Program-made: the position numbers and the translations under genes | The notes under the pieces: generated by a model | Databases searched by the model: none | Told to the model about the DNA's origin: nothing | What the model saw: the letters and a program-made list of their open reading frames with translations, nothing else | In this document: positions 1 to 6,607 of the stretch, one piece after another | How positions within the stretch are numbered: position 1 is the stretch's first letter | Layout: the number at the start of each line of letters is the position of its first letter | DNA from: Asaia bogorensis | Lineage (GTDB): Bacteria > Pseudomonadota > Alphaproteobacteria > Acetobacterales > Acetobacteraceae | Direction of reading: 5' to 3' | NCBI GenBank assembly: GCA_945871455.1 | Contig: CAMBXJ010000093.1 | Coordinates: 1 to 10,638, forward strand | DNA: 10,638 nt

Positions 1-1801
1 GCTCCGCGTCTTCCGCCAGCAGCAAGCGGTCCCGCAACAGCGCATCCGCCACCGCCCGACGCTTCGCCGCATGATCCGCCGCGTCCGCGTAGCGTTCCGC
101 CACGGACGGGCGGGGATCTCCCACCGCCTCCCGCTCCGCCCGCGTTGGCAAGAACGTCAGGAACGTGCCGTCACGGTCCGCCAATTCACCGGCGGGATAG
201 GGGGGATGGTAGAGGTTCCACCCGGTGAACGTGCCCAATGGCACGGCGATGTCGGGCAGGCGGATCCCAGCGGCCTCATTCCCATCCGCATCGACCTGAG
301 CCACCAGGGCCCCATAACAGCGCTCGGCCGCCATGGGCGCGGTCCAGTCCGGCAGCGGGGAGACGTCGTTGGCGGAATTCGGCGGCACCAGCCCGGGAAC
401 GCACGGAAACTCAACCTTGTCCGCCGCCACCAGCGTCCCATCCGCGATCCGAGGCAAGCGGCTGTCCGGCGGCGGTCGGCCCACCGTCACCCATTCGTCC
501 AGCGCGACCAGTAATGCCCGCACCGCCGGCATTGGATCGTGCCAATTGCGCGGGTTGACGCACGGCCCGTTATCCCTCGGCATGCCCGCCTTGCCACCGT
601 GCTGCGTGCCGGCCATCAGGAAGCCGCGCACGTTCTCCGGCAGTGCGACATCGACCAAGCCGAGCGGGTCGGTGTGCAACAGGGATGCGCCCTTTTGCCA
701 GTATTCGGTGGAGGTGTTGGTTTCGATCAGCTTCGGGTCGGTAGCCTCCCCGCGCATCAGGGCGGCGGTCGCTTCGGTGATCGGGTCGGTTAGCTGGGCC
801 GAGGAAAATGGAAATTCCACTTCGGGAAAATCATGGTCCTCGTGCCAGGTGCGGGTGCGAAACGGCTGCGCGAACGCGGTGTTGTGGAACACCCGCCCCA
901 CCCCGGCGACATGGGTCAGGACGCCGTCGAACACGCGCCGCCCGTTCTCGTCGGCATTGAAACCCTGGGCGATGTGGTCGCGCAGATAGCGGCCCGCCTG
1001 GGAGATCCCGAACGCCAGGCTGTGCGTGATGGCGCGCCCGGTCAGGTCCTTGCCGTGATCGCGCAGGTGGCTGACCAGATCGCGCGTGGCGGCAAAACCG
1101 ATGCCCTGCACGCGCGGATTGGTCGCGTGGTAACGGATTTCGTAGATCGAGCCTGGCTCCGCGGCGGTTCCGTCCGGCAGCAACCGCACCGTCCTGCGGT
1201 CCGTAAACGCGAACGCGACAGGCTGCCGAGGCGCTGTCTGCGTCCGCCGAACCGTCACGGTGGCGTCTTCGTGCGCGGCTTCATGCGACAGCCGGAAGGC
1301 ATCGTGCACGCCCAACCGTGTGCCGGACACGAATTCGTCGCGGATGCTTCGGGTCAGACCCTCGATCGCGGGAACCTGTAGCGACAGGCCGGTGGTCTTC
1401 GGCGCACCGGCATCCCAACCGTTCCAGAGCAAGGAGAATCCCAGCCGCAGGGGCAGGGCGTTGCCGAGGTCCTCCGGCTTGGTCCACTGGTTGCCCGCGA
1501 TGCCGGCGCAGAGATTGGCGATCATCATGATCCGGCCGCGGTTGTTCACCTCATACAGCAGCCGCCCGTTGCCCAGAGCCGGGTCGGCGGGCGTCAGCAG
1601 CACGAAATCGCTGCTGTATTCGACCAGTCCGGCCGCATTGCGCGGTGCCCGGTCCAGCAGCGCGATGCCGCGGTTGCCCGGATGAGCGGGGTCGAGGGTG
1701 CCATGGGCCGTTCCCTCGATCCGTTCGTAGGCGCCGGAGAAGCCGAACGCGGCGCCACCGACCAGCGGCGTACGGGCGTTGATGGTCAGGCTGGTGATCA
1801 T
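1..1801 (-). CDS. Alpha/beta-hydrolase-domain protein (Abhydrolase_10-like), 3' end cut by window edge
   Basis: The minus strand is open from the ATG at 1801 to the left edge (600 codons, no stop seen). Family features I recognise: YEVNNRG at about residue 93, LWNGWDAG about 30 residues later, the nucleophile elbow GISQAGR with Ser267, GFNADENGRRVFDG just after it, NTSTEYW, GTQHGG with His401, and a C-terminal stretch with AGIRLPDIAVPLGTFTGWN followed by DPRPSVAERY. These match the large hydrolase family called alpha/beta hydrolase domain (Abhydrolase_10); its members are uncharacterised esterase-like enzymes. Ser267 and His401 are my inferred catalytic nucleophile and base. No signal peptide is visible, so it is probably cytoplasmic. 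The start is fixed by an ATGA overlap with the stop of the CoA-transferase B subunit, which implies translational coupling and a shared catabolic role, perhaps freeing an acid for CoA activation. The substrate is unknown. Probably only the last few dozen residues are missing. Confidence 0.85.
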   Translation of the reverse strand, partial: MITSLTINARTPLVGGAAFGFSGAYERIEGTAHGTLDPAHPGNRGIALLDRAPRNAAGLVEYSSDFVLLTPADPALGNGRLLYEVNNRGRIMMIANLCAGIAGNQWTKPEDLGNALPLRLGFSLLWNGWDAGAPKTTGLSLQVPAIEGLTRSIRDEFVSGTRLGVHDAFRLSHEAAHEDATVTVRRTQTAPRQPVAFAFTDRRTVRLLPDGTAAEPGSIYEIRYHATNPRVQGIGFAATRDLVSHLRDHGKDLTGRAITHSLAFGISQAGRYLRDHIAQGFNADENGRRVFDGVLTHVAGVGRVFHNTAFAQPFRTRTWHEDHDFPEVEFPFSSAQLTDPITEATAALMRGEATDPKLIETNTSTEYWQKGASLLHTDPLGLVDVALPENVRGFLMAGTQHGGKAGMPRDNGPCVNPRNWHDPMPAVRALLVALDEWVTVGRPPPDSRLPRIADGTLVAADKVEFPCVPGLVPPNSANDVSPLPDWTAPMAAERCYGALVAQVDADGNEAAGIRLPDIAVPLGTFTGWNLYHPPYPAGELADRDGTFLTFLPTRAEREAVGDPRPSVAERYADAADHAAKRRAVADALLRDRLLLAEDAE

Positions 1802-2454
1802 GGCCAGATCAGGTCCGCTTCCGTCCGGGCCTGCAACGCGTCCCGCGTCAGGCCCGGCACCATGTCCAGGACGAGGAAGCCCCGGTCGGTGACCTCCAGC
1901 ACGGCAAGGTCGGTATAGACGCGCTTGACCACGCCCTTGGCGGTCAGCGGGTAGGAACAGACGCGCCGGATGCGGGATTGGCCCTTGCCCTTGGTGTTGT
2001 GCTCCATCGCGACCCAAAGCCGTTTGGCGCCGACGGCCAGGTCCATGGCGCCGCCGACCTGTTTCGTGGGTTCACCGGCGGCGCGCGCCCAGTTGGCGAT
2101 GTCGCCGTTCTGCGCAACCTCGAACGCACCGAGCACGCACAGGTCCAGGTGCCCGCCGCGGGCGATGGCGAAACTGTCGGCGTGGTGCACATAGGCCCCG
2201 CCGGTGCGCAAGGTGATCGGTTGCACCCCGGCATTGACCAGGAACGGATTGATGTCCTCCGGCGCCGGAGCGGGGCCGATGCCGATCACGCCGTTTTCCG
2301 CGTGGAAGATGACTTCGCGGTCCATCGGCACGAAGTCCGACACGCCGGTCGGGATGCCGATGCCCAGGTTGACGAACCAGCCTTCCGGGATGTCTTGCGC
2401 GATCCGCGCCGCGATGCCGTTGCGGTCCAGCGGTTGGATTTCTATGTCGGCCAT
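1798..2454 (-). CDS. pcaJ: 3-oxoacid/3-oxoadipate CoA-transferase, subunit B
   Basis: 218 residues, a normal length for the B subunit of family I CoA-transferases. These move CoA from succinyl-CoA to a 3-oxoacid through a glutamyl-CoA intermediate. Visible motifs: NLGIGIPTGVSDFVP near residues 30-43; HAENGVIGIGP with the catalytic Glu53, equivalent by family pattern to the Glu of SENGILG in mammalian SCOT; GGHLDLCVLGAFEV; a GAMDL segment; and a C-terminal TDLAVLEVTDRGFLV. The start at 2454 is chosen because a perfect AAGGAGG lies five bases upstream and the protein family begins here. The open frame runs further upstream, but that part has no family similarity. It follows the A subunit and overlaps the hydrolase start by four bases. 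PcaIJ, ScoAB and AtoDA are hard to separate by eye. The A partner begins MINK as PcaI/CatI proteins do, so I favour a beta-ketoadipate-type enzyme, but no other aromatic-pathway gene is present to confirm it. Confidence 0.9.
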   Translation of the reverse strand: MADIEIQPLDRNGIAARIAQDIPEGWFVNLGIGIPTGVSDFVPMDREVIFHAENGVIGIGPAPAPEDINPFLVNAGVQPITLRTGGAYVHHADSFAIARGGHLDLCVLGAFEVAQNGDIANWARAAGEPTKQVGGAMDLAVGAKRLWVAMEHNTKGKGQSRIRRVCSYPLTAKGVVKRVYTDLAVLEVTDRGFLVLDMVPGLTRDALQARTEADLIWP

Positions 2455-2459
2455 GGGAG

Positions 2460-2466
2460 CCTCCTT
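2460..2466 (-). promoter_or_regulatory. Strong Shine-Dalgarno site of the CoA-transferase B subunit
   Basis: Reads AAGGAGG on the minus strand with a five-base spacer to the ATG at 2454. The TGA that ends the interrupted tail of the A subunit (2468-2466) overlaps this site as TGAAGGAGG. That is the expected layout for coupled A and B subunits and fixes the B start. Confidence 0.85.
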
Positions 2467-2534
2467 CACGCCGGTGAGTGCAGCATGGGCACGTGCAGCA
2501 CGCGCTGCACGAAGACGCCCGCGGTGTGGACATG
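2466..2534 (-). pseudogene. Orphaned C-terminal tail of CoA-transferase subunit A, beyond an in-frame TAA
   Basis: Reading on in frame past the TAA at 2537-2535 gives HVHTAGVFVQRVL and about nine more residues before a TGA at 2468-2466. Subunit A proteins of the PcaI type usually continue at this point with a sequence like PEHVVTPGIFV, so this is the true tail of the gene separated from its body. The TAA sits where relatives have a glutamate, and a single G-to-T change from GAA would create it. If the tail were joined, subunit A would be 223 residues and would end on the ribosome binding site of subunit B. It may be untranslated, translated by readthrough (the context is TAA followed by C), or interrupted only by a sequence error. 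Confidence 0.7.
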
Positions 2535-3137
2535 TTAAGGTTGGATGTCGCCGAGTTCCACGACATGGCGCGTCTGCACGATGGTCAGCGGCGCTGCCAT
2601 CGCCATCACCGGGTTGAAATTCCGCGCGCTGTCGCGATGCGTCAGATTGCCCCAACGATCCGCCTGCCAGGCATCGACCAGCGCCACGTCGCCGGGCAGA
2701 GGGTATTCCAGCAGGCAGTTACGGCCGTTGATGATGCGGGTCTCGCGGCCCTCGGCCAGCAAGGTGTCGGCGGCGGTGGGGGTGTAGAACGCCTGCACCC
2801 CGGACCCGGCGGCGCGGATGCGTTCGGCGAGCGTGCCTTGCGGCACGATCTCGACCTCCAGGCTGCCGGCCTGCATGCGCTTCCCGGCCTCGCTGTCGGC
2901 GCGCACGAAGCTGCACACCAGTTTGCGGACATGGCCGGTGGCCAGCAGGTCCGCGATCGGTCCGTCCGAGCGACCGCCGGCGTTGGCGATCAGGGTCAGG
3001 TCCTTGGCACCCTGTTCGATCAGGCCGCGCATCAGCAGTTCCGGGGTGCCGGCGCCGAACCCGGCCAGCAGGATGCGCGATCCATCCTGGATGCCGGCCA
3101 TCGCCTCGGCGAGCGTGGCCACGAATTTGTTGATCAT
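2535..3137 (-). CDS. pcaI: 3-oxoacid/3-oxoadipate CoA-transferase, subunit A (C-terminally shortened)
   Basis: 200 residues from [16 protein letters not shown] to ELGDIQP. It partners subunit B to transfer CoA to a 3-oxoacid. Visible family segments: the glycine-rich [11 protein letters not shown] near residues 24-34; [65 protein letters not shown]; and VVELGDIQP at the end. Relatives run about 20 residues further with a conserved hairpin. Here a TAA cuts it off, and the missing piece is still encoded downstream. The start at 3137 is chosen because the family begins MINK; a longer frame to 3296 would overlap yebC and adds arginine/lysine-rich sequence without family likeness. A weak GGGAA stands about seven bases before the ATG. 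It is the first gene of the leftward operon and diverges from yebC. Whether the shortened protein folds and pairs with subunit B is unclear. Confidence 0.85.
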   Translation of the reverse strand: MINKFVATLAEAMAGIQDGSRILLAGFGAGTPELLMRGLIEQGAKDLTLIANAGGRSDGPIADLLATGHVRKLVCSFVRADSEAGKRMQAGSLEVEIVPQGTLAERIRAAGSGVQAFYTPTAADTLLAEGRETRIINGRNCLLEYPLPGDVALVDAWQADRWGNLTHRDSARNFNPVMAMAAPLTIVQTRHVVELGDIQP

Positions 3138-3210
3138 GCGGCGGCGTTTCCCTGCGTTGAGGCGGTGCCCTTTGGATCGGGCCATACCCATTCTAGGCTC
3201 CGGTTTCGGT

Positions 3211-3230
3211 TTATGCACAGGCTGTGCTAA
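3211..3230. promoter_or_regulatory. Inverted repeat between the divergent CoA-transferase and yebC genes
   Basis: GCACAG-G-CTGTGC is a perfect 13-base palindrome at 3215-3227. TTA and TAA flank it, so the symmetry nearly extends over 20 bases with one unpaired T. It lies 78 bases before the subunit A start and 38 bases before the yebC start, in the only control region the two genes share. Such a site could be an operator for a catabolic regulator, but I recognise no specific family consensus. A short hairpin in the leader is the alternative. Confidence 0.35.
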
Positions 3231-3264
3231 CAGCCGCCGATCATCAATTTCGATCAAGACGAGC

Positions 3265-4014
3265 ATGGCCGGACATTCACAGTTCAAGAACATCATGCAC
3301 CGTAAGGGTGCGCAGGACGCGCGACGGGCCCGTCAGTTCGCGAAAATCATCCGTGAAATCACGGTTTCGGCACGTCAGGGCCTGCCCGACCCGGGATCGA
3401 ACCCGCGCCTGCGTGCCGCCGTCACCGCCGCTCGCCAGGCCAACATGCCGAAAGATACGGTCGATCGCGCGATCAAGAAAGCGGCCGGGGCCAGTGGTGG
3501 GGACGACTACGCCGAGGTTCGCTACGAAGGTTACGGTCCGGCCGGCGTGGCCGTCATCGTCGAGGCCCTGACCGACAACCGCAACCGCACGGCGTCCGAC
3601 ATCCGATCCGCGTTCTCCAAGCATGGCGGCGCGCTGGGAGAGACCAACTCGGTCAGCTTCATGTTCAACCGGATGGGCGCGATCCGCTATCCCGCTTCGG
3701 CCGGCAGTCCGGACGACGTGCTGGAAGCGGCGATCGAGGCCGGCGCCGACAACGCCGAAAGCGATGCCGACTGGCACGAGGTGACCTGCGCGGTGGAGGA
3801 TTTTTTCGCCGTCCGCGACGCCCTCGAAGCCCGCTTCGGCGCGCCGGACAGTGCTCGGCTGGATTGGCGCCCGACCATGGCGGTGACGTTGGATGAGGAC
3901 CGCGCCGGCAGTCTGTTGAAGCTGCTGGATGTGCTGGAAGACAATGACGACGTGCAGAATGTGTATGCGAACTTCGATATCCCGGATGCGGTGATGCAGC
4001 GGCTGTCGGCCTGA
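3265..4014 (+). CDS. yebC: YebC/PmpR family protein (probable transcriptional regulator or translation factor)
   Basis: 249 residues, the usual YebC length. The N terminus [18 protein letters not shown] is the family signature (MAGHSxxxNIxHRKxxxD), which also fixes the start. Further hallmarks are [20 protein letters not shown] near residues 48-67, RAIKKAAG, the [22 protein letters not shown] block near residues 87-108 with [16 protein letters not shown] after it, and the acidic C-terminal third with [21 protein letters not shown]. YebC proteins have been described as DNA-binding regulators, and some more recently as helping ribosomes through proline-rich stretches. Which applies here cannot be read from the sequence. 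An alternative ATG at 2818 in the same frame is antisense to subunit A and is rejected. yebC followed by ruvC is a common bacterial pairing, so this is stable housekeeping DNA. Confidence 0.95.
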   Translation: MAGHSQFKNIMHRKGAQDARRARQFAKIIREITVSARQGLPDPGSNPRLRAAVTAARQANMPKDTVDRAIKKAAGASGGDDYAEVRYEGYGPAGVAVIVEALTDNRNRTASDIRSAFSKHGGALGETNSVSFMFNRMGAIRYPASAGSPDDVLEAAIEAGADNAESDADWHEVTCAVEDFFAVRDALEARFGAPDSARLDWRPTMAVTLDEDRAGSLLKLLDVLEDNDDVQNVYANFDIPDAVMQRLSA

Positions 4015-4113
4015 ACGGGCTGGGGGCGAGGCGGCGCGCCGGCGCAAATCCGTGCCGACAATGGCGCGCGACCTCTATAGCGTCCTTGCAGATGCACAAG
4101 GTCCGATTCGCGC

Positions 4114-4605
4114 ATGGTCATGTTGTTGGGTATCGATCCGGGTTTGCGCTATACCGGCTGGGGGTTGATCGAATCCCATGGCAACCGGCTGCGCCACATC
4201 GCCGATGGGGTGATCGCGACCGATGCCGCGACCCCGGTGCCGGAGCGGCTGAAAATCCTGCATGACGGGCTAATGGCGCTGTTGGAATTGCACCATCCGG
4301 CCGAGGCCGCCGTCGAAGAAACCTATGTCAACCGGAACGGTGCCGCGACCTTGAAGCTCGGGTATGCGCGTGGGGTGGCCTTGCTGGCCCCCGCGTTGGC
4401 GGGTGTGCCGGTGACGGAGTACGCGGCCAAGACGGTCAAGATGGCGGTGGTGGGGACCGGCGGGGCGGACAAGGACCAGGTGGAGATGATGGTGCGCCGC
4501 TTGCTGCCGGGGGCAACGATCCGGCGATCGGATGCGTCGGACGCTCTGGCGGTGGCGATCTGTCATGCGCATCACCGGTCTTCGCGGTTGGCCTGGTCGG
4601 GATGA
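4114..4605 (+). CDS. ruvC: Crossover junction endodeoxyribonuclease RuvC
   Basis: 163 residues. RuvC is the resolvase that cuts Holliday junctions at the end of homologous recombination, working with the RuvAB branch-migration motor. The four acidic metal ligands are present: Asp8 in GIDPG, Glu68 in AVEETY, and Asp140 and Asp143 in SDASDAL. KLGYARG after the second motif and CHAHH at the C-terminal end are also typical. The start at 4114 gives MVMLLGIDPG; the ATG two codons later is an equally good start. A weak AAGG precedes it by 12 bases. It follows yebC by 99 bases. ruvA and ruvB are not downstream as they often are; instead a gene on the other strand ends 34 bases past the ruvC stop. The protein looks intact and slightly short. 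Confidence 0.95.
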   Translation: MVMLLGIDPGLRYTGWGLIESHGNRLRHIADGVIATDAATPVPERLKILHDGLMALLELHHPAEAAVEETYVNRNGAATLKLGYARGVALLAPALAGVPVTEYAAKTVKMAVVGTGGADKDQVEMMVRRLLPGATIRRSDASDALAVAICHAHHRSSRLAWSG

Positions 4606-4639
4606 TGGCGCGACATCGTCTTCGTGTGTCCGCGGAGCC

Positions 4640-6070
4640 TCACGTGCCGTCAACGGCCTCCGCAAACTGATGGGGTTGCGCCGACCCTTGTTCATGCATG
4701 CTCAGATTTGCCTGACCCAGAATCCCCTTATTGACAAGGACGGTACGGACAACCTGCTCCGACACGTGGAAGTGGCGCGCGGCAGCCTCGACATCTGACG
4801 CCCCAGGCCGTTCGGCTCCCATGTAGGCCATCAGATCGTCAAAGGGGCACAGCAGGCTTTGAGCGAACGCGCGCTGGAATTTCTGGCGCGACGTGTTCGA
4901 TGCAGCAAGCGGACCGAGCTTGTCGTGGTCCGCCCAGATCGCATCGCCCAACGCCCGGGCCATTTCGAACCGTCTGGCTTGCGGCCAGCGTGATCGCAAT
5001 ACGATCCGATCGCGGCTACCGCTCTCGTTCTTCAGGCGTATCCCGTATGGACGCGTGGCGACGCCTGGCTTCGGGACTGGATCGAAGGCTTCTTTCCGCG
5101 TGCCAAGCAATTCGGCCAATCTCTTGTTACGCAGCGGCCCACGACCGACCCCCTGCCCAATTCTCACCCAGTCGGCTGCTTGTTCCGCCGCTTTCCAAGG
5201 CAGTTCGCTCCGAAGCATTGGATATCGCGGGATGTCGTAGACGGGAACCGGCACGGTCCGAGTTTTGCGGACTGGCCGTGTGGCCGTTTGGTCACTTTCA
5301 ATCGCGAGCGATGGTAAGGGGCCTTTGGACAAGGCGACGCCAAAGTCGCACTCGAGATGAGACGCGACTGCCGCATCAATTTCCTGTCGTACGATTGCCC
5401 CGGCATCGGCTCCTGGCGCCGCCGCGGCGGCTTCCTCGATCCCGCCCAGTCCATAGCGTTCGGCGAGTTCGGCCAATTCATCCATCGTGTGGCTTGGTGC
5501 CTCATCCGGATCATACCCGAGTCGTGCCTCCAACCGACGCCATTCCGCAAGCGCTGTATCCCCGCGCTCCGCCCGCAGGGATGTCAGGGCGGACCGCAGA
5601 GCTGCGCGATCGGCCTTATCATCGACATGAGAATCGAGAGCATTTGAAAGGAAATCGTCGATCTCTTGTTCAAATTTCTTTGCGGGAACGAAGAGGACCT
5701 GACTGTCCACCAGATACCGAACCGGGCCAACAACCCCGACAGGATCGGACTGTACGAACAGTCCAACGCGATCCTCTTCGCCCCACAGGGTCAACCTGGG
5801 CCAAGCGAAACCACCGCCGATCGACGACAGATCATGGGAAAGGCGCCAAACCGCGGACAGGCCGGCGGCAGGAAGACACTCCCACCGGAGTCGCCACCAG
5901 TGATCGATGACCCAAAAGGCCAGTTGGACTGGTGGAGCAACCAGATAGTCGCTGGCGACCGGGTTGTTCGGTCGCATCAAGCGGGTGAGCGTGACGCCGT
6001 CCGCGCGTATGGCGATGCCGGCTAGGTCGCCATCGTCCTCGCGCCTGACGTCGATCTCAAACGACGTCAT
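4640..6070 (-). CDS. Uncharacterised protein with a degenerate ImmA/IrrE-like C-terminal domain
   Basis: 476 residues from the ATG at 6070. That start overlaps the stop of the upstream gene as ATGA, so I prefer it to the ATG nine codons earlier. Residues 35-135 form a conserved-looking N-terminal region with many tryptophans (WVIDHWWRLRWE at 53-64, WRLSHDLSSIGGGFAWPRL near 75-93). Residues 145-310 are charged and alanine-rich and probably form a linker. Residues 360-452 resemble an ImmA/IrrE metallopeptidase: RRFEMARALGDAIW, then FQRAFAQSLLCP (the usual FAAxLLMP helix), then DVEAAARHFHVSEQVVRTVLVNKGIL, like the closing helix-turn-helix of those proteins. The zinc motif HExxH is replaced by R372-A-L-G-D376, and no glutamate stands at the third-ligand position, so proteolysis is unlikely. 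It may be a binding or sensing pseudo-enzyme. Codon use is less GC-biased than in oxc or frc. Its function is unknown; the fold call is by eye. Confidence 0.7.
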   Translation of the reverse strand: MTSFEIDVRREDDGDLAGIAIRADGVTLTRLMRPNNPVASDYLVAPPVQLAFWVIDHWWRLRWECLPAAGLSAVWRLSHDLSSIGGGFAWPRLTLWGEEDRVGLFVQSDPVGVVGPVRYLVDSQVLFVPAKKFEQEIDDFLSNALDSHVDDKADRAALRSALTSLRAERGDTALAEWRRLEARLGYDPDEAPSHTMDELAELAERYGLGGIEEAAAAAPGADAGAIVRQEIDAAVASHLECDFGVALSKGPLPSLAIESDQTATRPVRKTRTVPVPVYDIPRYPMLRSELPWKAAEQAADWVRIGQGVGRGPLRNKRLAELLGTRKEAFDPVPKPGVATRPYGIRLKNESGSRDRIVLRSRWPQARRFEMARALGDAIWADHDKLGPLAASNTSRQKFQRAFAQSLLCPFDDLMAYMGAERPGASDVEAAARHFHVSEQVVRTVLVNKGILGQANLSMHEQGSAQPHQFAEAVDGT

Positions 6071-6594
6071 CGCCTGAATCCGTAGAGCGCCTTGCACATC
6101 GTCGCGGCTTCGCGATCCTCATCGGTGCCTTCTCCCGCGGCCCAATCCCTGAAACGCACATACACAGGTTCGGCGATCGCCTCCGTCGGACGGACCGGAT
6201 ATCCATTGTATTCGAATACGGCCACGTTGGTCAGCCGAACCTCGAATATCCACCCGGTGCCGGATATCGTCCAGATGATGGTCGGGACGCCTCGATCCAG
6301 CGTCTTGCCGACCAGTCCGGCATCTATCCCGCGTCTGAGCAGTTGCGGAATGCCCGCCATCGCCCAACGATCAAATCCCGCATGTTCGTCACAGAGGGTG
6401 GCGTCGCCGCGCCGGATCGATCCGGTTGCCAGGCCAAATTCGGTCGGATGGGCCTTGTGTTTGGCAATTCCTCGGTAGCAAACGTGATCGGACAGACGAG
6501 AGAGCGTCGCCATATCCGGTGCCGGATGCAATCGACGCTTATCGTTGTCCGACCGACGGGCCGGTAAGTCCAGCCGCTGGGGCGGGCGCTTCAT
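6067..6594 (-). CDS. Uncharacterised 175-residue protein, partner of the downstream pseudo-peptidase gene
   Basis: I do not recognise a function. The first 30 residues are very basic (MKRPPQRLDLPARRSDNDKRR). Next come CYRGIAKHKAHPTEFGL near residues 39-55, a RRGDATLCDEHAGF segment at 61-74, IPQLLRRGIDAGLVG at 82-96, a probable beta region (TIIWTISGTGWIFEVRLTN, 105-123), and EYNGYPVRPTEAIAEPVYVRF at 128-148. I recall small proteins with this KHKxxPxxFGL...TLCDxxGF...GYP layout as a conserved hypothetical family, often beside ImmA/IrrE-like genes, but I cannot confirm that here. No signal peptide or membrane segment is visible. The start at 6594 is supported by the basic lead and a GGACAGGG close upstream; the ATG at 6513 is a possible shorter start. 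It begins 13 bases after frc ends and overlaps the next gene by four bases, so it is probably co-transcribed with the oxalate genes. Confidence 0.7.
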   Translation of the reverse strand: MKRPPQRLDLPARRSDNDKRRLHPAPDMATLSRLSDHVCYRGIAKHKAHPTEFGLATGSIRRGDATLCDEHAGFDRWAMAGIPQLLRRGIDAGLVGKTLDRGVPTIIWTISGTGWIFEVRLTNVAVFEYNGYPVRPTEAIAEPVYVRFRDWAAGEGTDEDREAATMCKALYGFRR

Positions 6595-6607
6595 ACGCCC
6601 TGTCCAG

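Noticed and set aside
333..989. 218-codon plus-strand frame near the left edge, with other plus-strand frames over 71-1685
   Set aside because: All are antisense to the recognised alpha/beta-hydrolase-domain gene and show no family features; they reflect high GC.
2455..2655. N-terminal extension of CoA-transferase subunit B
   Set aside because: It overlaps the subunit A gene in another frame, and a perfect Shine-Dalgarno site and family start place the ATG at 2454.
2818..3264. N-terminal extension of yebC to an ATG at 2818
   Set aside because: The YebC family begins at MAGHS (3265), and the extension is the reverse of the CoA-transferase A subunit.
3138..3296. N-terminal extension of CoA-transferase subunit A
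   Set aside because: It would overlap the yebC start, has no family likeness, and MINK at 3137 is the typical beginning.
4015..4113. GC-rich inverted repeat between yebC and ruvC (around GGCGCGCC) as a terminator
   Set aside because: No run of T follows it, and in such GC-rich DNA short GGCGCGCC dyads arise easily.
4893..5910. Plus-strand frames over the 476-residue gene
   Set aside because: They lack motifs, while the minus-strand frame has a coherent domain layout and a coupled upstream gene.
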